A DNA stretch of 49,472 nucleotides from contig WQRQ01000006.1 of the NCBI GenBank assembly GCA_009786685.1, positions 1 through 49,472 on the forward strand. The letters are read 5' to 3'. Below the pieces are notes generated by a model. It had not been told where the DNA came from, made no database searches, and saw only the letters and a list, made by a program, of their open reading frames with translations. The stretch comes from Defluviitaleaceae bacterium (GTDB lineage Bacteria; Bacillota; Clostridia; Lachnospirales; WQUN01). Shown here piece after piece: positions 14,903 through 23,788 of this stretch. Numbering within the stretch: the first letter of the stretch is position 1; every line of letters begins with the position of its first letter. Made by a program: the position numbers and the translations under genes.

Positions 14903-16143
14903 CAGTTAACCTCCGCCATTCTTGTAACGGCAACAAAAATATGCGAAATCCTGTACCATGTCGCAAATCCGACAATGCCGTCCGCCGTCATATTAAAAAT
15001 ACGTTGAAACGTACGCACACTCTCCGCCGTTGCTTCTCCAAAAACGCCGTCTACCGCAACCTTTGGTAAAGCAGGGTAATTATCTGCGATACGGTTTAAC
15101 TGATATTGTATCGTACGTACCGCGTCGCCCGACGAGCCGACGGTAAGGTTAAAATTAGGGAACGACGAAGGCACGCCTGCCACCTGCGGCGCATTTTGCA
15201 AATAAACATCACCTCCGAAATAATGCCGCAAAATAGAAAGCGCGTCATAACCTTGCTCCGCCAAACGCTTGCTGCCCCACTGGCTTAGCCAACCGGGGTT
15301 ATTTGAGCGTACGCCGTCGTTGTATTGCGCCAAAAGCGGCTGCCGAATATCCGGTTTTGTGATATATGTCGTAAAAAGTTCGTCTACAAGATGTCCGATT
15401 TCTTCAAATATATTGCGCCCGTGTACATATGCCTGGTCAACCGTTGTGCTTGATGTAATCGTAAAATCCTTGCCCTGTCCGCGATACCATTCTGTAAACA
15501 CCCTGTTAAGCGTAAACGAGTTGATTGCCAAAATATTTGCTTTAAGGCATTCTACGGGCCAGTTTGCGTAAATTTCGCTGGAGGTTACGTTTTTTATATA
15601 GTCGCGGTACGGGACGGTATGCCGACGCGCCCAAACATTTGGTCTGCCGTCATGTACGATAATAAATTCCGGCACAACCACGTTATCAAGGACAACGTAA
15701 CCTGTAGGCTGTGGCAAGGGTTTTACGGGGTCTTCCGGCTCGCGCTCGGGGAAATCGCCGTATAGGGTGTGCGGTAGAATTATTATTTCCTCCCGGTCCT
15801 CCATACTGTGGTGAAGCTCGCATTCTTGAATTGCATGAGTGTCGGGCAAAACCTGTACATCCCGCACCGTAAGCGGAGCAAAGCCTTCGGCCTCCACATG
15901 TACATTGTACCGTTCATACGGCATGGGCGAACCCGGCTCGAAAGAAAACTCATGCGGCGGTGTGCGTAATTCGATTTCACTTGTTCTGCCCGATACATCG
16001 GTTATCATTTCTCCCAAAAAAATGGCGTCATCTCCGCCGTTTTCTCCAAATATTGTTACCCTCGCACCGTTTATGGGTACTGCTCTCCCCCTCGCAAAAC
16101 AGGTTACGGTAAGCCCTCCGCTGTTTGCCATATTATCTTCCAT
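14902..16143 (-). CDS. Protein with transthyretin-like, SpoIID-like and peptidoglycan-binding domains
   Basis: The 413-residue product has three parts. Residues about 6-115 form a carboxypeptidase-regulatory/transthyretin-like beta domain ('VPINGARVTIFGENG...VHVEAEGFAPLTVRDVQVLPD'). Residues about 165-320 resemble the SpoIID/LytB amidase-enhancer region ('NWPVECLKANILAINSF', 'WLSQWGSKRLAEQGYDALSILRHYFGG'). Residues about 335-405 form a PG_binding_1 module ('GDAVRTIQYQLNRIA...DGVFGEATAESVRTFQ'). ATG at 16143 follows GGAGGTG. It heads the subtilase operon, so a spore-envelope or germination role acting on cortex peptidoglycan is a reasonable inference. Confidence 0.75.
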   Translation of the reverse strand: MEDNMANSGGLTVTCFARGRAVPINGARVTIFGENGGDDAIFLGEMITDVSGRTSEIELRTPPHEFSFEPGSPMPYERYNVHVEAEGFAPLTVRDVQVLPDTHAIQECELHHSMEDREEIIILPHTLYGDFPEREPEDPVKPLPQPTGYVVLDNVVVPEFIIVHDGRPNVWARRHTVPYRDYIKNVTSSEIYANWPVECLKANILAINSFTLNRVFTEWYRGQGKDFTITSSTTVDQAYVHGRNIFEEIGHLVDELFTTYITKPDIRQPLLAQYNDGVRSNNPGWLSQWGSKRLAEQGYDALSILRHYFGGDVYLQNAPQVAGVPSSFPNFNLTVGSSGDAVRTIQYQLNRIADNYPALPKVAVDGVFGEATAESVRTFQRIFNMTADGIVGFATWYRISHIFVAVTRMAEVN

Positions 16144-16205
16144 CTTAGCACCTCCGATTGTTTAATGTTTAAGTATATTCAAAAAGTCAAAATTGTTTCC
16201 AAATG

Positions 16206-16246
16206 AAAAAACCAACCGACGATAATTTATCGTCGGTTGGTTTTTT
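16206..16246 (-). terminator. Strong intrinsic terminator
   Basis: A perfect 19-bp stem (16206-16224 with 16228-16246) with A/T-rich ends works in either direction. It directly follows the small minus-strand gene ending at 16254 and insulates it from the subtilase operon. Confidence 0.85.
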
Positions 16247-16253
16247 TCAATGC

Positions 16254-16625
16254 CTATTGTGGAGTCAAATTATGCGGCGGCGTCCAAAGGTCAATAGGGT
16301 CACCGGGCGTAATCTCCGGCGTCATAATAACCGGAAGAATGCTTGTTTCGCCATCAAGAATTTTTACATCGTGGATAGTTACCGTAGCAAACCCGTGTGC
16401 TTCGGCTCTTACGTTGCAAACCGAATATGGAATACCCTCGTAGCTTGGGTCGAGAGTGAGGGCACGCGCGGGTGCTTCCAGTGCAACTATTTCCGTAAGG
16501 CCGCTTTCGTTTGTAGTAAGCTCGTGCAATATTTCTTCGCCGTTAAAAACAGTGACGCTTGCCCCAACAATCGGCATTCCTCCGAGGGCTGCGGTCGTTA
16601 CTACCTTTAAAAAACCTCTACCCAT
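16254..16625 (-). CDS. Stand-alone transthyretin-like domain protein (123 aa)
   Basis: The product (MGRGFLKVVTTAALGGMPIV onward) matches the N-terminal domain of the next protein in the same places: 'PIVGASVTVFNGEE', 'TTNESGLTEIVAL', 'YEGIPYSVCNVRAEAHGFATVTIHDVKILDGE', then a 'D.W.PPH' tail. It therefore looks like a paralogue of that domain without the enzymatic and peptidoglycan-binding parts. ATG at 16625 follows GGGGGT; an upstream TTG (16637) is less likely. It has its own terminator. It may be a partner or decoy of the larger protein; this is inference. Confidence 0.65.
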   Translation of the reverse strand: MGRGFLKVVTTAALGGMPIVGASVTVFNGEEILHELTTNESGLTEIVALEAPARALTLDPSYEGIPYSVCNVRAEAHGFATVTIHDVKILDGETSILPVIMTPEITPGDPIDLWTPPHNLTPQ

Positions 16626-16686
16626 ACTTACCCCCAAAAATGAAAGTTTTAATAAAATTATCTTATGCGGATAGGGGCAAAATGTT

Positions 16687-16800
16687 TCATAGTGCCTGTT
16701 CTAAATCACCGATGATATCGTCGATATGCTCCGTCCCGATAGATAGGCGCACGGTGCTTGGCATGATATGCGAAGCCTTTAGCTCTTCCTCGCTCATTAC
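16687..16800 (-). pseudogene. Duplicated 3' fragment of metY
   Basis: Read on the minus strand, these ~114 bases encode [20 protein letters not shown] and then [16 protein letters not shown] before TGA. This is the last ~37 residues of the MetY at 17537-18814, with one residue change (S to M) plus a shortened tail. DNA identity is roughly 85-90% by eye. It begins exactly where the XRE gene ends (TAATG). It is a remnant of a local duplication or of insertion of the XRE/DUF6442 pair between two copies. Confidence 0.85.
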
Positions 16801-17006
16801 TCAAAATAAAACAAATCCTCAAACTTTTTTTCCAGAGCGATACACAGGATTAGGGCCAGTTTTGCCGTGGGACAAAATTGCCCCGTTTCTATTGAGCTGA
16901 TTGTATTGCGCGATACACCCACCATGTCTGCAAGGGCGGCTTGGGACAGGTTGTTTTCTGCACGGGCTACCTTTAGCCGGTTTTTAAGGGTTAGTTTTTC
17001 ATCCAT
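16797..17006 (-). CDS. Small XRE-family regulator (69 aa)
   Basis: MDEKLTLKNRLKVARAENNL, then 'SQAALADMVGVSRNTISSIETGQFCPTAKLALILCIALEKKFEDLFYFE', is a minimal XRE helix-turn-helix of the YozG/Cro-like type. ATG at 17006 lies inside the end of the upstream DUF6442 gene (8-nt overlap), giving coupled translation. Pairs of a short XRE regulator with a small membrane protein are common in Firmicutes, and the regulator usually controls the pair. Confidence 0.88.
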   Translation of the reverse strand: MDEKLTLKNRLKVARAENNLSQAALADMVGVSRNTISSIETGQFCPTAKLALILCIALEKKFEDLFYFE

Positions 17007-17382
17007 CGCAACCACACTCCGCTGCGCACTCGCATAGGCATTCGCAGCAATACCCTGCGCCAAGAATGTGTACAAAAAACGCAATGGTACTCACGATAAC
17101 CACCAGAATACATACAAACAAAACAAACGCCTGCCCCGCATCCCGCGTAAACCGCCACTTTGCAAAGCTTTCTGTGACAAAGAATGTAAAAAGCAAGGCC
17201 GTAATTGCTGTCATCACATCTCTATGATGTCCGTCTGCCAAAAACATCACAGATAACTGAAAAACCATCGCCATGCAAAAAAATATTGCAAAACCGACAA
17301 CCCTCCCTTTGTTTTCCGTATGCTCCATGCCCTCGTCGCGTTTGTCGGCTTTGCTTTTTGCCAGAATATCTTCTTTTTTCAT
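16999..17382 (-). CDS. DUF6442-like small membrane protein (127 aa)
   Basis: ATG at 17382 sits behind GGAGGG. The N-terminus (MKKEDILAKSKADKRDEGME) matches the charged leader of DUF6442 proteins, followed by three predicted membrane helices ('VVGFAIFFCMAMVFQLSVMFL', 'VMTAITALLFTFFVTESF', 'AFVLFVCILVVIVSTIAFFVHIL'; each read in part). The Cys-rich tail CCECLCECAAECGCDG is unusual for this family and could bind metal. It is partner to the overlapping XRE gene. Confidence 0.75.
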   Translation of the reverse strand: MKKEDILAKSKADKRDEGMEHTENKGRVVGFAIFFCMAMVFQLSVMFLADGHHRDVMTAITALLFTFFVTESFAKWRFTRDAGQAFVLFVCILVVIVSTIAFFVHILGAGYCCECLCECAAECGCDG

Positions 17383-17394
17383 GGGGAATCCCTC

Positions 17395-17465
17395 CAAGTG
17401 TAATTGGCTTTATGCCAAGTATTATTGTCATGGAGAGGATATCATGCGCCAAGTTTACTTGTCAA
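17395..17465 (-). promoter_or_regulatory. Promoter and CCAAGT repeats of the DUF6442/XRE operon
   Basis: On the minus strand, TTGACA (17465-17460) and TATCCT (17441-17436) are 18 bp apart. CCAAGT is present at about 17395, 17415 and 17450 on the plus strand, and TTGGC-tttat-GCCAA at 17404-17418 is an inverted repeat. These are candidate autoregulatory sites for the XRE protein. Confidence 0.55.
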
Positions 17466-17474
17466 TAGAAAAAT

Positions 17475-17516
17475 AAAAAATCCAACCAGCGATAATTTAT
17501 CACCTGTTGGATTTTT
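17475..17516 (-). terminator. Terminator of metY
   Basis: AAAATCCAAC and GTTGGATTTT arms flank an inner imperfect GATAA/TTATC stem. The sequence is a close relative of the terminator at 16206-16246. It follows the minus-strand metY stop by about 20 bases. Confidence 0.75.
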
Positions 17517-17536
17517 CAAAATTATTTTTCTTTTAA

Positions 17537-19012
<1,476 letters not shown>

Positions 19013-19927
19013 TCACTTTAATGCAGATAAGTCGAAGGGGGTTTCTTGATAGACGTAGTAGTTTAGCCAGTTTGCGAAGAGGAGGTGAGCGTGGGCACGC
19101 CATCTCATTTCGTAGGGGTTGTTGGGGTTATTTCCTCGGTAATAGTTTATTGGGGGGTTTATGGTTAGGCCGTTTTTTATGTCGCGGCGGTATTCTTTGT
19201 CGAGGGTGTGGATGTCGTATTCTGAGTGGCCTGTTACAAATACTTGGCGTCGGTTTTTGCTGGCGGCGATGTATAGGCCTGCTTCTTCCGAGGTGGATAT
19301 AATTATTAGGCCTGCTTGTTGTACGTCTTGTGTGCTTACGCCTGTGTAGCGCGAATGTGGCGCAAGGTAGGGGTCGTCAAAGCCCCGTGTGAGGCTGCAC
19401 GTGGGTATGGAAACATTGTGCGGGTATACTCCCGAGAGCTTGGCGGGCAGCACAAATTTATCTACGCCGTAGTGGTAGTATAGGCCTGCTTGTGCGCCCC
19501 AGCAGATATGCATTGTGCTTTGCACGTTTTTCTTTGACCATTCCATTACGGCGCAAAGCTCCGGCCAGTAGTCCACTTGTTTGAAGGGTAGTGTTTCTAC
19601 GGGTGCGCCTGTGATAATAAGCCCGTCCAGTACCGTGTCTTTTACGTCATCGAAGGTGCGGTAAAATTCGTTCATATGCGCCTGCGATGTGTTTTTGGAT
19701 ATGTGGCTGCTCATTTGCAATAAAATAACCTCAACCTGTAGCGGCGTATTGGAGAGCATTCGCACAAGTTGGGTTTCGGTTTCGATTTTTGTGGGCATTA
19801 GGTTTACTATGCCTATTTTTAATGGGCGGATATCCTGCGCTTCTGCCGCTTTGCTTGTCATTACAAATACGTTTTCTGCGTTTAGCGTACGTGTCGCGGG
19901 TAGATTTGCGGGTATGTTTACGGGCAT
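19013..19927 (-). CDS. metA: Homoserine O-acetyltransferase (MetA family)
   Basis: The 304-residue enzyme activates homoserine as the first step of methionine synthesis. It starts MPVNIPANLPATRTLNAENV. The catalytic residues are C142 ('HICWGAQAG') and H234/E236 ('VTGHSEYD'). E111 in 'ITGAPVETLPF' is the residue known to confer acetyl-CoA rather than succinyl-CoA use in Firmicute MetA, so acetylation is predicted and fits metY downstream. ATG is at 19927 with a weak GAGAGAAG ribosome binding site. The gene is separated from metY by the hairpin element but lies on the same strand. Confidence 0.95.
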   Translation of the reverse strand: MPVNIPANLPATRTLNAENVFVMTSKAAEAQDIRPLKIGIVNLMPTKIETETQLVRMLSNTPLQVEVILLQMSSHISKNTSQAHMNEFYRTFDDVKDTVLDGLIITGAPVETLPFKQVDYWPELCAVMEWSKKNVQSTMHICWGAQAGLYYHYGVDKFVLPAKLSGVYPHNVSIPTCSLTRGFDDPYLAPHSRYTGVSTQDVQQAGLIIISTSEEAGLYIAASKNRRQVFVTGHSEYDIHTLDKEYRRDIKNGLTINPPINYYRGNNPNNPYEMRWRAHAHLLFANWLNYYVYQETPFDLSALK

Positions 19928-19963
19928 GGGGTTTCACTTCTCTCGAACTTTTTATAGGGACTT

Positions 19964-19992
19964 ATTATATATAAAAATCGGGAGTTGGTCAA
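19964..19992 (-). promoter_or_regulatory. Promoter of metA
   Basis: On the minus strand, TTGACC (19992-19987) and TATAAT (19969-19964) are 17 bp apart. The 5' leader is only about 30 nt, leaving no room for a SAM riboswitch downstream of the start site. Confidence 0.7.
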
Positions 19993-20071
19993 AACAACTA
20001 TAATCATCTTTTATCTTGAACTCTCACTTGCTTTTAAGGCAATATATAAATACGTAAAGGGGGATACCCGT

Positions 20072-20135
20072 ATGACTACACCCGCAACAAGCGCATAGCA
20101 GAGGCTATTGCGTTTAAAACTAAATAGCCTTTGCT
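20072..20135 (+). promoter_or_regulatory. Leader mini-ORF with alternative hairpins upstream of the DUF1062 gene
   Basis: An 8-codon ORF (MTTPATSA, 20072-20098) follows AAAGGGGG. Its end overlaps two exclusive pairings: CGCATAGC (20092-20099) with GCTATTGCG (20104-20112), or bases 20097-20109 with 20123-20135 (12 of 13 pairs). This could be an attenuator-like leader or chance. Confidence 0.35.
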
Positions 20136-20169
20136 CATTCCTAACAAAAATTTTTTTAGGAGGAGCAAT

Positions 20170-20766
20170 ATGCGCTATAAAGAAGTAACCCTGCAAATAA
20201 TCCCAAAATGCACACCGCTGATTATGCGGCACTGTAGCAAGTGCAACAGAAAAATGGGGTTTTATTGCAGTGAGAAATTCCGTGTAAATGCCAACCAAAC
20301 AAAAATTGACATTTGGTTAATATACAAATGCCAAAAATGCGATACCACGTGTAATCTAACGGTAAAAAGAGGAATAAAACCCCACGACCTATCGGCGGAT
20401 ATGTTTGACAAATTTACAAACAACGATACCGAGCTGGCATGGGAATACGCATTCGACAAGCATTTTTTAAGGCAGAATAACTGCGTGGTCAGCTACGAAA
20501 ATATTGAATACAGCGTAGATGATGATGGTATGTTGCCCGACGGGGACAGTCCGTTACTAATCCACATTAAAAGCTTGTACAAATTCGACCTTAAATTAAG
20601 TGCCTTTTTAGCGGGGGTGCTTGGTGTTTCTAACACGCAAATTAAAAAATATGTAGATGAAGGGCTGATAACTGCCGAGTGCAACATTATGAAGTACAAA
20701 ATCAGAGCAGATATATCCGTTTTTTTAAGTGTCAAGGGGACACATCTCTCGACAACAATGCAGTGA
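20170..20766 (+). CDS. DUF1062 family protein
   Basis: The 198-residue protein starts at ATG 20170 behind TTAGGAGGAG and matches DUF1062: 'IIPKCTPLIMRHCSKCNRKMGF', 'SEKFRVNANQTKIDIWLIYKC' and 'CQKCDTTCNLTVKRG' (read in parts) give two CxxC pairs that probably bind zinc. Then comes a helical region with 'FLAGVLGVSNTQIKKYVDEG', which resembles an S4-like or HTH segment. The function of the family is not established. The last ~12 residues (SVKGTHLSTTMQ) are encoded by a dispersed repeat (20729-20804), so the native C-terminus has probably been replaced. Confidence 0.8.
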   Translation: MRYKEVTLQIIPKCTPLIMRHCSKCNRKMGFYCSEKFRVNANQTKIDIWLIYKCQKCDTTCNLTVKRGIKPHDLSADMFDKFTNNDTELAWEYAFDKHFLRQNNCVVSYENIEYSVDDDGMLPDGDSPLLIHIKSLYKFDLKLSAFLAGVLGVSNTQIKKYVDEGLITAECNIMKYKIRADISVFLSVKGTHLSTTMQ

Positions 20767-20804
20767 TTATGCGGGTTGGTGAGGTTAATTCAAAAACATC
20801 CACC
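20729..20804 (+). repeat. Dispersed repeat, copy 1 (44-bp unit at 20761-20804)
   Basis: The 44-bp unit runs from CAGTGATTATGC to CATCCACC and recurs at 33561, 43471 and 43541. The 32 bases before it (GTGTCAAGGGGACA onward) are shared with the copy at 33529-33604. The DUF1062 stop codon lies inside it. Confidence 0.75.
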
Positions 20805-21353
20805 TGCCTTATTTTGCCAAAAATTGCTCGCAATATTTTTCGCGTTTATGCGATAATCTATCGCGCCGTCAACTTTGATTACAGGGCAGGTTAACCCGTC
20901 AGCCCATGCCTCCTGCGACATATGCGAGCGTGTTTCCATGCCGCCTGTGTCGTAGGAGGTTACATATTTTATGAAGCTTTGATGGCGGTCGTGTAAGTCC
21001 CCGCCCGGCTTTATTCTGTCGCCGTAGCGTTTATACTCTCGTTTTTCGAGCCTTTCCAGCCGTACGTCCGTCGGGACTAATAAGAAAACCGCCAACGATA
21101 ACATGTCGTCAAAAGCCCCGCCCCATTCTCGTAAGCAGCCTGTAATTACAAAATCGCCCTTTATTGCGTTACGCAATAAGGCTACCCGCTTTTGCAACGG
21201 GTGTTGTTTTGTAAACGGCGGGTCGGTTTTTTCGAAAAAATAATCATCCGTGTCGAAATGCTCGATTTCCAATAGCCGTGCAACTTCGCGCCCAAGCGTC
21301 GTTTTTCCTGCTCCCCCTGCCCCAAATATGATTATTCCTCGTGGCGTATCCAT
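20790..21353 (-). CDS. P-loop nucleotide kinase-like protein
   Basis: The 187-residue product starts MDTPRGIIIFGAGGAGKTTL, an adenylate-kinase/shikimate-kinase-like Walker A motif (GAGGAGKTT) at residues about 11-19. 'HFDTDDYFFEKTDPPFT', 'FVITGCLREWG' and 'LERLEKREYKRYGDRI' follow the substrate and lid elements of the AAA_18/cytidylate-kinase-like group. The substrate is not known. ATG at 21353 overlaps the acyltransferase stop (TAATG) and uses AGGAGG 11 nt upstream. The 3' end runs into the dispersed repeat on the opposite strand. Confidence 0.75.
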   Translation of the reverse strand: MDTPRGIIIFGAGGAGKTTLGREVARLLEIEHFDTDDYFFEKTDPPFTKQHPLQKRVALLRNAIKGDFVITGCLREWGGAFDDMLSLAVFLLVPTDVRLERLEKREYKRYGDRIKPGGDLHDRHQSFIKYVTSYDTGGMETRSHMSQEAWADGLTCPVIKVDGAIDYRINAKNIASNFWQNKAGGCF

Positions 21354-22486
21354 TACGCAAACAGCCTCCTCAAAAACGGAATCCGCTGTACCGTCAAATC
21401 CGTAATCAAAAAGCAAAGCGGTATCCCCACCACTGCGGCGATAAAAAACTTAACAATTGGAATCAAATCCACAGGCGAAAACAGCAACGTAAGCGGCACA
21501 ATAATAATCGAGTGGAACACAAAAACCGAAAAGGCATTTGCGGATAACCGCTTTACAAACGCGCTTTGCGTATTAAATTTCTCTTTAAACAACGCAATCA
21601 GCCCTATGGCCATTGCCACCGCAACAAAAGATTCCCATAGGGCATAAGCGGCACTTTGCCAAGTTACACCACCGTCAAACGGCGTCAAATCGCCGTCCAA
21701 AGCCCCGCCCAAAATCATAATCACCACAAACAAAACAAAGCCAAGTGATATCCCGCAAATCAGCCAACGCCTACCCGCGTTGTATTCGAGTTTTTCCAAC
21801 CAGTCACAACGCTTGCAATATATCCCGACGATAAACAAAATCACATATTGCGAAAAATACCCCAACTGCATATTAAAAATATCCGTACCGATAGGCTGAA
21901 CAATCCGAACCAAAAATGCGCACACGCTAATCAGCAAAATAAGCCCCAAAATACGCATAAACCCGGGGAAATTTTTGTCTCCCGTTAAAATTTTACGAGC
22001 AACGCATATTCTTAACAGCGCGTAGATAAGCGAAAAAATTAATAACGCAACGGCAAACCACAAAGGCCCCGACCCGCCGATAAAATGCAAGCCAATCAAA
22101 TACTCCGCATAGGTCGCCAAAAACCCGTCGGCTTCTCCCAAACGATGCCCCAATATCCCGATAGCTAAAATCGGATGGATAACAAGCATATATATGATTG
22201 CAGGTAAGCCGAGACGGATAAACCTATCCTTAGCAAATTTCCCAAACCCCTTTTTATCATAAGAAGCGGGCGTAAAATAACCTGAAATCAAAAACAAAAG
22301 CCCCATAAACCAGCCCTGCGTAAACGCTTGATGAAACCCAAAAACAATGGTTTGGACAATGCCTATTTCGCCGGGTTCTATGTAATACCACCCGCCAAAT
22401 CCACTGTATGTAACTGCGAGATGCTGCAACACAACCAAAACAATTATCAGTAGCCTGATATTGTCGATATACAACTGCCGATTCAT
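21353..22486 (-). CDS. Acyltransferase 3 family membrane protein
   Basis: This 377-residue protein has about ten membrane helices and the family N-terminus 'RQLYIDNIRLLIIVLVVLQHLAVTYSG', whose His is the proposed catalytic residue. 'HQAFTQGWFMGLLFLISGYF' follows at about 75-95. Members O-acylate peptidoglycan, polysaccharides or other envelope glycans. There is no C-terminal SGNH domain as in OatA. ATG at 22486 is 12 nt after the upstream membrane gene and its stop overlaps the kinase gene, so the three form one minus-strand operon. Confidence 0.88.
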   Translation of the reverse strand: MNRQLYIDNIRLLIIVLVVLQHLAVTYSGFGGWYYIEPGEIGIVQTIVFGFHQAFTQGWFMGLLFLISGYFTPASYDKKGFGKFAKDRFIRLGLPAIIYMLVIHPILAIGILGHRLGEADGFLATYAEYLIGLHFIGGSGPLWFAVALLIFSLIYALLRICVARKILTGDKNFPGFMRILGLILLISVCAFLVRIVQPIGTDIFNMQLGYFSQYVILFIVGIYCKRCDWLEKLEYNAGRRWLICGISLGFVLFVVIMILGGALDGDLTPFDGGVTWQSAAYALWESFVAVAMAIGLIALFKEKFNTQSAFVKRLSANAFSVFVFHSIIIVPLTLLFSPVDLIPIVKFFIAAVVGIPLCFLITDLTVQRIPFLRRLFA

Positions 22487-22498
22487 GCGAGTCGCCCC

Positions 22499-23209
22499 TT
22501 AGTCTTCATAGCTTTTCAAAACGCGAAGGCATAAAACCATGCCAAGGCTGCTAATCAGCACAAAGATAATCCCGGGATTAAACGTGCCGGGGTAATATAC
22601 GGATTCATGGATAACGGTATAGGAGACCACCTCTACCACATTTCCAAAGGCGTCTACTTGCCAAACCGCAGAATGCTCCCCCATTTGCGGCGTATAAGAC
22701 CCCGCCATGGAAAAAACCGATTGCACAATATTAAAGCCGATTAAAACATAGCTTGCAATCACAAAAGAACTCAATCCCGTAAGCGGCGCAAACTCGCCTG
22801 TTTCCACCCGCGTACGTATCCCGTCCAAAACCCCAAGCAATGCCAGGAAATAATGCTTAACAAGCAAATAACCAATCCCGCCGAAAATCCCCAAAACAAA
22901 CAAAAACACAATCCCCAAGAAAGCACTGAACAGAACGGAAATCACTATAATCCCAAGCATAATACAAAACAAAACCATGGCCAGCACAGCAGAAATCCTA
23001 AACAGCCTAAGTGCGTAAAGCACCATGCTTTCTTCGGAAGCAAAAAACACCAGCATCCAAAGCCCAATAATATGTACCATGGCAAAAGCCAACCCAAGCA
23101 AACTAAGCCACGATAAATCGAATAAAACTCCACCAAAAGACCCTACGGTAATAAACAAACATCCAAGAATAAAAGATACACTAACGGTAAAGTCTTTTAT
23201 GGTCGGCAC
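22499..23209 (-). CDS. Unknown polytopic membrane protein (236 aa)
   Basis: The protein has about six predicted membrane segments: about 8-28, 33-56, 70-90, 95-118, 150-170 and 210-230. An extracellular loop with 'GSYTPQMGEHSAVWQVDAFG' lies near 170-190. I recognise no family. GTG at 23209 follows GGGAGGG. It is the first gene of the operon with the acyltransferase and kinase, suggesting an envelope role by context only. Confidence 0.65.
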   Translation of the reverse strand: MPTIKDFTVSVSFILGCLFITVGSFGGVLFDLSWLSLLGLAFAMVHIIGLWMLVFFASEESMVLYALRLFRISAVLAMVLFCIMLGIIVISVLFSAFLGIVFLFVLGIFGGIGYLLVKHYFLALLGVLDGIRTRVETGEFAPLTGLSSFVIASYVLIGFNIVQSVFSMAGSYTPQMGEHSAVWQVDAFGNVVEVVSYTVIHESVYYPGTFNPGIIFVLISSLGMVLCLRVLKSYED

Positions 23210-23330
23210 GGCTAAGCCCTCCCTCGATGGAAACTACTAAACTCAAGCGACAATCCCAACGATACAATATAACCACAAATCACCAAAATCAGCAAGGGGT
23301 AATAGCGGCGAAAAATTGTAGCGTACAATT

Positions 23331-23367
23331 AAAAACAAAACTGACACCGCTTGAAAAACGATGTCAG
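23331..23367 (-). terminator. Terminator of the cotD-like gene
   Basis: On the minus strand CTGACATCG (23367-23359) pairs with CGGTGTCAG (23349-23341), followed by TTTTGTTTTT. The plus-strand side also ends in a T-run at about 23377, so it may act in both directions. Confidence 0.75.
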
Positions 23368-23397
23368 CTTGCTTAATTTTTTTTAATCTTTTGAACT

Positions 23398-23700
23398 TTA
23401 CCATCTGCGGCCAAAGCGGGGCATGTTTGGGGTGCAGGCGTCGCCGCAGGGTGGGTCGGCGGCGGGGCAGTAGTTTGGTACGTGGGGAACGTAGTCGTTG
23501 TGGCAGGTAACTTCGCGTTCGCGGACAACATCGCGGGTGTTAAATTCGTGTTCGTGGATTACTTCGATTTCGTTGATGGTGTCGTGGCAGTGTTTTACGA
23601 TGTGCTGATGACGCACAACTCGTTGGGTAGGTGGACAAGTAAATACTTGACGTTTTACGGGTGCGCATAGTTGGCAGCCGTTTGTGCAGGTACAGTTCAT
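23398..23700 (-). CDS. CotD-like Cys/His-rich spore coat protein
   Basis: The 100-residue product starts MNCTCTNGCQLCAPVKRQVF and is rich in Cys and His. It contains 'TQRVVRHQHIVKHCHDTINEIEVIHEHEF' (read in parts), the H-x-H/I-V-x-H pattern of Bacillus CotD inner-coat proteins. The end is Pro/Cys rich. Such proteins are made in the mother cell late in sporulation and cross-link the coat. ATG at 23700 follows AGGAGG. It is divergent from the beta-lactamase-like gene. This is the clearest marker of sporulation in the window. Confidence 0.85.
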   Translation of the reverse strand: MNCTCTNGCQLCAPVKRQVFTCPPTQRVVRHQHIVKHCHDTINEIEVIHEHEFNTRDVVREREVTCHNDYVPHVPNYCPAADPPCGDACTPNMPRFGRRW

Positions 23701-23788
23701 AAGATTACCTCCTAAAATATATTATTGGTACATGTTAACAGTGTATTCGTGGGGACAAATTTGGTGTATAATATGCAGGGGTGATTTT

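Noticed and set aside
16687-16800. A 36-residue gene after the XRE regulator
   Set aside because: The product is only the tail of MetY, without substrate- or PLP-binding parts; treated as a gene fragment.
19928-20040. SAM riboswitch or T-box ahead of metA
   Set aside because: The promoter leaves a leader of about 30 nt, and none of the conserved SAM-I or T-box words is present.
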